NCBI GenBank assembly: GCA_965644295.1
Contig: CBFFRP010000394.1
Span: 162,182 to 226,181 of the forward strand
Reading direction: 5' to 3'
DNA: 64,000 bases
Source of the DNA: Paraphysomonas bandaiensis
Lineage: Eukaryota; Chrysophyceae
Shown here: piece by piece, positions 43,801-53,275 of the stretch
Numbering within the stretch: the stretch's first letter is position 1
Layout: each line of letters opens with the position of its first letter
Made by a program: the position numbers and the translations under genes
The notes under the pieces: model-generated
Told to the model about the DNA's origin: nothing
Database searches by the model: none
Seen by the model: only the letters and a program-made list of their open reading frames with translations

Positions 43801-46800
43801 GTACCATCACCACGATCTCGGGATATAACACCAGGATAGAACTTACTCTTCCCACGATATCTCGCCTTCACCTTACTACCAACGCGCAAACGACCTTTAC
43901 GACCCATACCATCATCACTGTCATATGCACCACCACCACCCACAGCCTCTATCAAATCCTCTCGTACACGAGTCTCATGCTCACCATCATCATAATCAAT
44001 GTCAAACGTACCATCACCACGATCTCGGGATATAACACCAGGATAGAACTTACTCTTCCCACGATATCGCGCTCGTATTCTGGCTCCTTTGCGTATTTTT
44101 TTCTGTACATTATCGGTGTCGCTATCGTAATGATTTTCTGGCTGTATATAACAGGCATCGACGTTGAATTCTTTATCACCAGTGTCATACTCTACGTCAT
44201 AGCAGTCACGATCTCGAACTCTTGATATACGTCCTGGTTTCGGTATCCCACGGCCTTGAAATTTCGCGCGTACACGTTGATCTGTTTTGAACACTCGAAC
44301 TTTATTAACAGATATTACTCTTACGTTTCGAGGGTGTAGCCACTCGTCTACTTCGCCGTCATCGTATAGTATATCAACTAAACCATCCTGATGGACTTTG
44401 TGAATCATACCGCCACACCATCTTCCCTTCCCTCTGTATCTAGCCTCAACAACATCGCCCTTTCTAATCTCCCTTCTTTCATAAGGACTACCACTGCGTG
44501 ATCGTGATCTTCGACGCGAGGACGAAAAGGATCGGCGAGTTCTAACACCTTCGCCTGAACTGTCACTTTCATAATCAGATTTGCGAATATCGCGCCTCGA
44601 ACTCCGAAGGGGTCTATAATCGTCAGATTTTCTCCGCTTAGATGGACGAGAAGATATGGTAATTTCCCTTATATTTGAACAATTTAATGAGGACTGCACA
44701 GTAGCAATACAACAGACATACCGCATTGCCGCGAATGCTCTTAAAAATTCATAAAAACTAACTGTTCGACGAGTTCCTATATGCTTGCGTTGTCTTAAGT
44801 ACTGTGCAATATCCCTGCCCAAAATATCATTTCATTGTAGTAATGATACGAATTTAGCACCTTCGTGGAACAACAATGCCGGCTTCACATAGGGCCTAAT
44901 CGTAAGTTCCAATAGCATTGAATAAAGCAAACAAAAGAGAGAGCAATATTTCCTTACTTGGCAAGTTTCTGGGGCTGTGATACTGCCGTCCACACTGAAA
45001 CGATCAAAAATTCCTTTCATTTCGGCAAGCTGTACACACTGGTAAAACCGAAAGCAGATATCATTGAATAGGTCAACTACCATTTTAATATCTATAATTT
45101 CTTCTTCAGGAAGACCTATACGGAGTAATTCAATTTTAACAATGCCTTGATACAATAAGGAATAAACCTTGTCGACGCAATCGGTCCGTGGCATTGAAGT
45201 ATTCCTCGTCGCTTTCATCATCAGCTCTTTCTCTCCACTTTTCGTTTTCTAATTTCCGGTCTCCCTCTTTATGAGTGGCAACTGATGACGAACCTTCTCC
45301 AACTGGGACGTCTGTCATGACTACGTTAACACAAACCACAGCAATTTTTCGAGAACATACCTGGGTCTGTACCCGCAAAAAACGACGAGTATTGTCCCAC
45401 AAACTCAGGGAAGCTCACACACGCGTTATTATCTTTGAGTCGCAGTAACCAAGCATTAACCTAATAATATCAAACAATATTGTTACAAATCGCAGGAGCG
45501 GTAATGAAAACTGGGAATACATCAGCAGAATCAACTGGACGGCCCATATATACCAGCGCCTGCTCTACTTGGGCTCCTGATAGCTGCCCAGATTCCGACG
45601 TATCAAACCGATCAAATACTGCTTTGAGCTTGGCCACCAACTACATATATATTCAGAAAATCTTGACGTGTATGGTGTAAATGCACCTTAATTCGGTGTG
45701 TATCAAGCATCATCACATATTCATCTAGCTCATCCAAAGTGTGCTCCTGCAGAAATATTATAGGTGTATAATACCACACAAGTAACGCTGTACTTGGGCT
45801 TGAAGTTTCTGTTTCTCGATTAAGGTTTCCACACAACGCATCAGCTTTCTCTCCAGTACAGAATTGGAAATCAATAAAACATTTCTAAGAATGTGTCAAA
45901 TAATAGAGAGCAAGTTATATTAATAACCGTATAAAGTCATGATCGATCCTCAAGAGTAGTGGCCCATCCACGTTATGCTCTTTGAATAAGTCTAAGAACA
46001 TATTCAACTGCACTTCAGCAGAATCTACATTGTCGATACCTGATATAACTGAAAACCCGTTCTCATGCAGCCAAGAAACCACACGATTGCAGTCCCATTT
46101 CATTACGTCAATATCGACGTTATACCTCTCCCTCATGATCGCATCCCGTACGTTTTCGCTCGGCTCACCGCCCCCTGTAGAATCCCTACTGCCACGCATA
46201 TCTCGAATTCCAATGTTGGTAGAGTTCGAGTTTATACTTTTATGGCCTGTAGGAAAGAGCTCTTCTGTAGACGTATGCCTGATAATATTTTAAGTCGGAC
46301 CTCATTTCAATAAGAACGTGTGCATTTTTACCTATACTCTATATTACAGTTAACTAACACCACTCCAAATGTCCCAAACGATCGCAGAAACTCTCTTGTA
46401 TTACCGTCAGGGACAGGAAATTCCGGTGAAGTATCTGTCGCCACAACGAGGTGCTATACGAACACAGAGTGGTCATAGTGCATATGGAAGGATATAATGG
46501 TGTTTACCTCAAAATCTTTTGCTCCATCTGATACTGCAGCTAAAACAGCAGCCTTCTCAGCGCTAACATCAGGCAGAAGTGTAACGTCCGGGTGCTGCGC
46601 TCTCTCGTGATTTCCTGTGGAGGACTTCACAGCATACACGTCACAGCCGGAATAAACCTGCAACAGCATCATACAATCGCAGCACCCATAGCATACATCA
46701 AATACCTTTCCGCTCCCTGTCAGCAAAGCACATCCGCGGGAGTGATGAAACTTTTGCCCTGAAACTCGGCTCTTCTCACAAGCTCGGAGAGCAATATCTA

Positions 46801-47373
46801 TGAGTTCTTCCAAAATTGTCATCCCAGTCGCTCCAAATGCCTGTACGAGATTAAAATATGAATAATGACAGCAATAAAGGTATTTACTTCCAAGCCACTA
46901 AAATGAGATCTGTACACGTTCCCGTAGTCGGACTTCATAGATGACATTAAATTAGGCTCTACGGAGTGAACAGCCGGTCCGGATTCCCGAAGAGGAGATG
47001 CCGGTACTAGAATATCTCTGTCTTTCGACTCTGCAGCATCAGATGAAAATCTGATGACGTCTGTTTGGGTACCACTGAGTATAGTTTTCATTGCCACTGA
47101 GCTGAATAAGTTACGCATATATCAATAACATTTACAGAATGGAGGCAAGTAGAACCTGTACAAGTTCGGATGCAAACGAGAGGGCATCACAGGTTCAGCT
47201 GATTTCTTTGGACTCAATGTCGGCTGGAGGGATGTAGTCAATTCTGGACTCGCGGTTCGCTTTTTTAATCGTTTCTGTTCAGTTTTTCCCAATAGACGTC
47301 GACTCATCCCAAGTACTCTGTCCATTGTCGCGTCGCTGCGCTTCATACGTTCTTTTGACTTCCGAATATCCAT
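31869..47373 (-). CDS. Giant protein (~4,940 aa): degenerate cytidine-deaminase fold + SAM + EF-hand-like + ~58 Tudor-like repeats, 15 exons
   Basis: Exons on the minus strand: 47373-47156, 47101-46888, 46840-46706, 46657-46508, 46453-46332, 46278-45928, 45884-45794, 45746-45687, 45640-45521, 45460-45361, 45320-45177 (or -45168), 45145-44958, 44895-44861, 44814-44722 and 44667-31869. Phases agree at every join. Residues ~150-280 have the cytidine-deaminase pattern (ALLTGSGKVYSGCDVYAV, SAEKAAVLAAVSDGAKDFE, LVVATDTSPEFPVPDG, REFLRSFG). However, CAE is SAE and PCxxC is gone, so zinc binding and catalysis should be lost. A SAM domain (VVSWLHENGF, NVDGPLLLRID) lies near 337-425. EF-hand-like segments with incomplete calcium ligands lie near 449-520 and 590-670. 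An RS-rich basic linker precedes the repeats (VGSKVKARYRGKSKFYPGVI, then DGTFDIDYDDGEHETRV), which resemble Tudor/Agenet domains that bind methylated histone tails. A nuclear scaffold role is inferred. Confidence 0.75.
31990..44080 (-). repeat. Tandem array of ~207-bp Tudor-coding units (~58 copies)
   Basis: Each unit encodes about 69 residues: YDSDDGMGRKG, a Tudor-like core, then EDLIEALGGGG. The period is 207 bp with small in-frame linker changes (GGGA, GGGGA, GGGGIG, GGGGGIG). Copy number is estimated from span divided by unit length. Cores are almost identical even at synonymous sites. Variants such as TTGCTTTCACC versus CTCGCCTTCACC cluster in 32.8-36.9 kb, as expected from local conversion or unequal exchange. 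The most divergent units are at both ends. Confidence 0.95.
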
Positions 47374-48050
47374 GACTATTAGCAGTACTTAGATAGACCG
47401 CTATACTCCTATACCACTATACAGTTATGGATACAATTATATATGTACCACTTAATTTATACACACACTAATCTCTTATCATATTCACAAGAATTGTAGG
47501 TACCACTCATCAATTTTGTAATATGTAGAGGAGAAACGAGAATGAACTGCAGGAATATGCAGCAGTAACTAATTAATTAAATGAAACTTAAGGTGCAGTG
47601 GATATGTACAAACATACTGCTGCATATATATACAGTCCATCTCCTACGTCCCTTATAGGAAGCATATATTCAAAGGAGAAGAATTCAAAAACAGAAAATT
47701 TCTACGAAAATAAAATTACATCATCACAAAAAGCATATAATTTACAAGTATTCATCTCTATTTTTATATTTTACGGGCACAAAATTGTACGAATTACAAA
47801 AATGTATAAAAATATATTCCAAAAAAACTCTGTGTACAGGAGTGACCAGCTAGAAGTACAGTACGTAGTTTTCGAATCCACAGGACATGAGGAGCAGCAC
47901 AATACATTCAATTTTCAAAATAATTTGGCACATATACATGCGTCTAGATATATGCACATATAAGCCGCCATAGTTGTGTGTTTCTTATACATTAAACATA
48001 TTGAGTAAGGATATCCTCAGATACTTCTTACTATTTGTGTAAATAGCTGT
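47374..48050. promoter_or_regulatory. Divergent promoter region between the Tudor giant and the CDK gene
   Basis: Non-coding and AT-rich. It contains TGCAGCAGTA (47558-47567) and TACTGCTGCA (47614-47623), each one base from the shared promoter decamer and 185-250 bp from the giant gene's ATG. The AT-rich frame at 47598-47963 is compositionally random. Confidence 0.4.
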
Positions 48051-49281
48051 ATGGATCGCTACCAGAAGATTGAGAAGGATGGGAGCAACTCTGGGGAGGG
48101 CACTTACGGAATTGTCTATAAGGCAAAAAATAAGTTAACAGGAAAGATGGTTGCTCTAAAGGTACTTCATTCAAATACAAATGAAATTATTGATATGTGT
48201 GATTGGTGATAGAAAATTAAACACGCAATGTCTGAAGAGGGAATACCCAGTACGTCTCTGAGGGAAATTGCAGTTTTGAAGCATTTACAGCATCCGAACA
48301 TCGTCAAGTAGGGTTGTGGATATGAAATAATACTGAATATTTAACTTGTATCTAGGTTGATAGAGTTCATCGTTAGCGAAGGAAAATTATATCTTGTGTT
48401 TGAGCATGTAGACAAGGATTTGAAGAAGTATATGGCAGGTATGCAGCATACTGCATATTATTTTGCCTGTCGAGCTAAGTTAATCTGCAGCTGTGAGTGG
48501 ACCACTTGATCCCAAGTTGATTCAAGTACGTGTGTATTTGATTTTAATACTGTTACCTTATGTTTGTATTGGTAGTCATATGCTCATCAACTGATAGAAG
48601 GAGTAAATTATTGTCACCTCCATGGTGTCATGCATCGGTACCTATTAAACTCCTGCGCTCTTTACGCATCTCACTGCAAATATTCAGGGATTTGAAGCCA
48701 CAAAATATTCTTGTATCAAGAGATGGTAAGCTCAAGCTTGCTGATTTTGGACTCGCTCGTGCATTCGTGCCACCGATTCGCCCCTTCACCCACGAGGTTG
48801 TTACTCTATGGTATCGCTCTCCAGAGATCCTTCTCGGAATGAAGGCCTATGCCCTCCCAATGGATATGTGGGCCGTTGGTGCGATAATTGCTGAAATGTC
48901 AACAAAGCGACCGCTCTTTCCTGGCGACTCAGAAATTGATGAACTCTTCAAGATATTCAGGTGGATTTTGCGTTCTACTCGAAATGTTTACCATGAACTC
49001 AATGTATATGTATGTTAGAATCCTAGGAACGCCATCTGAAAAGACGTGGCCAGGAGTCACAAACTTACAGGACTGGAATGAGGCATTTCCAGTGTGGCCT
49101 GAGTTGAAGTTGCAAAGGTTTATTCCCCGCATGTGCGAGGAGGGTGTCGACCTAGTAAAGGTATGTTGAATATTGTAGCTGTATAATGGCTAATTTGCTT
49201 TAGAAACTGCTGAATATGGATCCGAAACATCGCCTTTCTGCTAATGAAGCACTCCAACACCCCTATATCAGCGAACTTTAG
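48051..49281 (+). CDS. Cyclin-dependent kinase (CDC2-like, PSTSLRE helix), 292 aa, 8 exons
   Basis: Exons are 48051-48161, 48213-48307, 48356-48438, 48491-48525, 48576-48637, 48688-48960, 49019-49160 and 49204-49281; introns are 43-58 nt. All kinase landmarks are present: glycine loop [11 protein letters not shown], catalytic Lys in MVALKKIK, the cyclin-binding helix PSTSLRE, HRDLKPQN (split by an intron after HR), DFG in [11 protein letters not shown], activation-loop Thr in [17 protein letters not shown], and the [18 protein letters not shown] insert of CDKs. The length equals a minimal CDC2/CDKA. Such kinases drive cell-cycle phases when bound to a cyclin. PSTSLRE differs from PSTAIRE at two positions, so it may be a secondary CDK rather than the main one. 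An extra G-S-N-S precedes the glycine loop ([13 protein letters not shown]). Confidence 0.93.
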
Positions 49282-49856
49282 TTTTCTACATCACACTCCG
49301 CAGTGTAACGTCATAGTTTGGAATCGAAAATAGAGAGTGTTGTATATGAGTGTGTGTACTATTTATATACTAACGCACTCGAATGAAATCAAGAAAATTG
49401 TTGTCCATGTGGTCTGCAATCAGCATCATGTGTTGAAGTATAATTGATTATTAATAATAATAAAGAAGCACTTTATGTACTAACTCTTTTGGCGTTTGGT
49501 ATGTTTTAAAAGTATATATATGAGCAAAGTATAAAAGTTCAAGCAGAAAATATTCAGTACAAGTTCACAAGAGCGAGGATAATGAGGAACGCTTGTTATC
49601 TGCAAAGAGCATGACAGAAAAGTCCTATGGTCTATGTTGTATCTAATAAGTTTAGTAGCGTACATTCCCCCAGCGGCACTATATCTAGGATCAAAATAAG
49701 CTATTAAATGGCCACGAAGAGAAGTGTAGACTGGTATGCACAAAACTGTATGGTAGGTGGTAGGTAATATGCCTCTTTGCAAAATTATCTCATTACTCTT
49801 AACAAATTCAAAATGATTAGAATACTCCACACAGTACCGACATTACTATTGGTTTA
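49282..49856. other. Intergenic between convergent CDK and NELF-A-like genes
   Basis: 3' flanks of both genes. AATAATAATAAAGAAGCAC near 49452 could serve polyadenylation. Nothing else recognised. Confidence 0.4.
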
Positions 49857-51598
49857 CTATTGGCTTGGACTTCTTTCGCGTCTGAAAAACTGTATAAGTA
49901 TACATTCATATGATCACTTGCACATACCTTCCTCCAAATATGAGAAGTCCCATCCCATGTCAGCACTATTGAATCGGTTGCCCGAATTTTTTGTTGCTTG
50001 TCGTTCACCTAATTCCATAATTATCGTCGCTAAAATAAGCATCACTTATACACAAACCATGTCCTTTGTGCATAACTTGAATTTTTGCTCACGAGGTGGA
50101 GCAGCAACGCCGTCATCCATTTTAGAATTCTGCGTTTTTGATCGCTCATATTCAACTAAAACCTTGTTACAAGAGACGATCGTGCCAAGAATATCGAGCT
50201 ACCTTTGTGGAGAAAGAAATCAATAATTCGCTGCTTGTCGTTAGTCGACAATAATACGCCCTCATTCAAAAGAGAGGACACAAACGTTCCATTCTCAGTG
50301 TCAGACAGGGCTGAAGGAAGAGATATATCATTTGTCGACACAATAGCAGAGTTTGGTGGTGCAGTATCTGTAGATCCATTTTCAGCAGTGGAGCTCTTCT
50401 GCGTATCCTCACGATCACCTATTACATCTGATGGTGCAACAGCTGTTGTCTTTTTTTCTGGAGAAGTCTTATGTTGTGTGTCACTGTTAGTTGTAGTGGA
50501 CGAAGGCGGTTCATTTGTCGTTTCACTACTAGAAATAGAGCTATCTTGAGAGCCACCGCCACTGGCCTCAGCACTAGTCGAAGACTTAGTGCTTTTGCCT
50601 GCGAAATATGTCAAACACACAATCTGATTCGCACGCTACCGTACTTCGTTTAGACATTGTTGTGTCCACTTCACGGTGCTGACGCTTCTTCTCCAGCTCC
50701 ATTATCTACGAGAACGTCTGATAAGGACAAAATTTAGAACCTTCACACACGCACTTTTGAGTCCGATAACACTTTGACACTGCGTTTCGCTACAGTTCCC
50801 TGTTGCAAGGCCGCCTTCATAGATGGCATACCGCGAAGCATGGAAGTGGAGACTGGCTTGCTACCGAAAGGTGATGAAGTGACTGATGATTTCGGCATAA
50901 GGGACGGTTTGGTGCTTCTAACAGTTTCAGCTGCTCTTTTCTCTTCCAACTGTTGGTGATGACGAGCAATAAAATCAGGAGCTTTACCGGTGAAACAAAA
51001 ATGAGAATTGCGATATAAGTCCGTGGGGGTTGTTTCCACTACTGAAGGCGACAAATAGGTATCCTCTAAAGGCTGAAAAGTATGAAAATAATCCAATGAT
51101 GACGGTTGTATTGTGTTCGGAAGGCCAGATTGAATACTAGACACAGTATCTGCAAGTATTGATTTCAATTGAGATTCAATTTCGGTGTCTGGGGAATCAA
51201 ATATCTGTCGGTGCACCAGTCCAGCAACAACGGTTATCCACTGGGGGGAAATTAATATTTATATAGTAATAATACGATAAGAAAAAATGACCTCGTCTCT
51301 GTCTTCACTCGCTGTTGCAAGTAAGCGTTTGATGGGTGCGGCAAACGATGATCTCCGTGTTTTCTCCACCCCAATAAGCGAGATGAGGATTTTCATCTGC
51401 ACACATCAGTCCAGTTATATATACTCAGAGCTTTAACCACTATGCATATATAGATACCTTCGTCTTTTTGTCAAACTTACTGAAGTTACTTCTAATTCTG
51501 TCTACTTCTGTGGCAGTGATAGAATTCGATAGCAAATGAGAGGTCCAATTAGACTTCAATTTCTTTTCTGTGGTAAGCACGAAAGCGTCCAGATCCAT
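49857..51598 (-). CDS. NELFA: NELF-A-like negative elongation factor subunit, 466 aa, 8 exons
   Basis: Exons are 51598-51458, 51396-51292, 51240-50755, 50705-50645, 50598-50203, 50155-50058, 50008-49928 and 49889-49857; introns are 38-61 nt, with phases consistent. The N-terminal ~110 residues follow the helical NELF-A domain: VDRIRSNFSKFDKKTKMKIL, then an LIGVEKTRR stretch and EDRDEWITVVAGLV align with the region of human NELF-A that ends DPWVLMVADIL. A long Ser/Thr-rich disordered middle is followed by a small C-terminal domain with ATDSIVLTWDG and WRKFFRRE, comparable with the NELF-A end. NELF holds RNA polymerase II paused near promoters until P-TEFb acts. Similarity is moderate and was judged by eye. 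If confirmed, other NELF subunits should exist in this genome. TACTGCTGTA lies 204 bp upstream of its ATG. Confidence 0.6.
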
Positions 51599-53275
51599 AT
51601 TATATATATGTATATATATGTATGTATGTGTATGTATATATGAACAGATGTATATATACGGCTCAAATATGGGCTACAATGTGATAAAATTTAAAACATA
51701 TAGCACGACATACAATCAAATCGCTGATGCAGTATATGCTACTTGTGTTTATCAGAGAGCTTAAAGTGTCCATCATCTCTGCTGGTTGCTGGTGTTACTC
51801 ATACTGCTGTACATACTCATACTTCCTACTCTATGTAGGCGCGACAGTATACATATATACGGTATATACAATATGTATACGTACATCATCATTCAGTGTG
51901 TGTACGAAGTGGTAGGAATTTCTACAGTAGTTTACTGGTATACGGCGTACTGCTGAGGATATGGAGCCATATATAGCTGTGTGTAGAAGCCAATAGATAT
52001 CATTTGCTCGTACATGATCTCCATATGACTTAGGGCCGTGGATGAGTATGTCGTGCTGATATTAACCGTAGATTGAGATCTACTGTGTGCCGGTAGATAG
52101 GTATAGGAGTTACCTTCAGTCGATGTGGTCTTATATATATTCGAGATGTGACTAAAAAGGACTGCATAGGTATCACTAATAAGTGATGTATACTCACTGG
52201 ACTATTACATCAAAATAGAGAAGACTGAGTGATGAATGAGCAAGAAAATAAGCGTATTCTGATTGACATACACAAGAACTCATATGTTTGCCTTCGAAAT
52301 ATAGACACCACTGTATAGTTCCACTGGCCGATATCTAACGCATTGGGTTGAAAGTTATAAATTATCAGTAGCAGACTTCAATCACACCTTAAAGCTACAA
52401 CTGTTTTATATTCTGTAATTTGACCTTTGTATAAGATTAATATGTAGATATGAAACCATTACAGTTTACGGTTATGTGTCTACGTGTCTACTTGAATAGA
52501 TGTCACATCAGTTCTTAATATGCACCATTTTTAGCCATATAATATACTTATTATGTCACATCTGTAATTTAATTCTACTTCAGAGTTATTAATCTGCCTC
52601 ATTAATTGCGTATAAGTAAGATTTATATTTAGTCTTAGTATTAATGAAAGATACACTTCGTATTATTAGAAGATAGAGAGTATATAGTAAACTTCACATG
52701 AAGGATAACGTTTAATAGTATAATAGCAAGGCAGGTTTGAACAGGGCGTTAGCACCACACACATTTGTGTATCTTGTACAGTAGCGTATCTTATATAAGT
52801 CTGGTAAGTATTCAGTTAATTGGTAAGTTGAACTATAAGAAGCCCTGCTACATCGCAACTCTCAAGACAACACAATACATAAAAATCGTAAAATATTTCA
52901 TGTTTATTATTTTCGATGTGCAACGTAAGTTAGACACTTGGATTTTTCGTAAATGTAATCAGCACAAAGATACAGCCATCACAAGCTGCATTGTGGTCGG
53001 TTCGAGATTGCATCAAAGTAAACAACTTGACGAACTCTACTATGCAGGGTATGAAGTTATGGGTAATAATGATGACACTATAAATAATTCGTATGTACTA
53101 GAAACATATATCGCATTTTTTCCAGCAATGGGTCAATATACAGGTTCCTAGCGCCCAGTATACATCAACAACCACATTCCAGTCGCGTAGTTTCCCTAAT
53201 GGGTACAGTCCACTTTAAGATCTACGGGAAGCACTGCATGGATAAACGCTTCACTTTCACAGCTACAACTACACG
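51599..53275. other. Intergenic, mostly AT-rich spacer; promoter of NELF-A-like gene at left edge
   Basis: TATATGTATG runs at 51600-51650 and TACTGCTGTA at 51802-51811 lie upstream of the NELF-A-like start. The remaining ~1.3 kb has only chance frames, including 52765-53151, which shows no family features. Confidence 0.4.

Noticed and set aside
31990-44080. CRISPR-like or satellite array
   Set aside because: Regular repeats without spacers, in coding phase, with domain-like translation. It is a protein-coding tandem repeat.
44668-44721. Coding reading through 44668-44721 and 46454-46507 in the giant gene
   Set aside because: Both are 54-nt GT..AG introns, divisible by 3. Reading through the first breaks the FAAMR-EITISS join, and the second splits the deaminase strand.
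45461-46331. Separate small minus-strand genes between 44.8 and 47.4 kb
   Set aside because: Each open piece ends in a GT donor and restarts after an AG acceptor with matching phase, and domains (deaminase-like, SAM, EF) cross the gaps. They are exons of one gene.
47598-47963. 121-codon plus-strand ORF
   Set aside because: Asn/Lys/Ile/Tyr-rich translation typical of random AT-rich DNA, in the promoter between two divergent genes.
52765-53151. 128-codon plus-strand ORF
   Set aside because: No family resemblance, no splice partner, AT-rich composition. Treated as chance.
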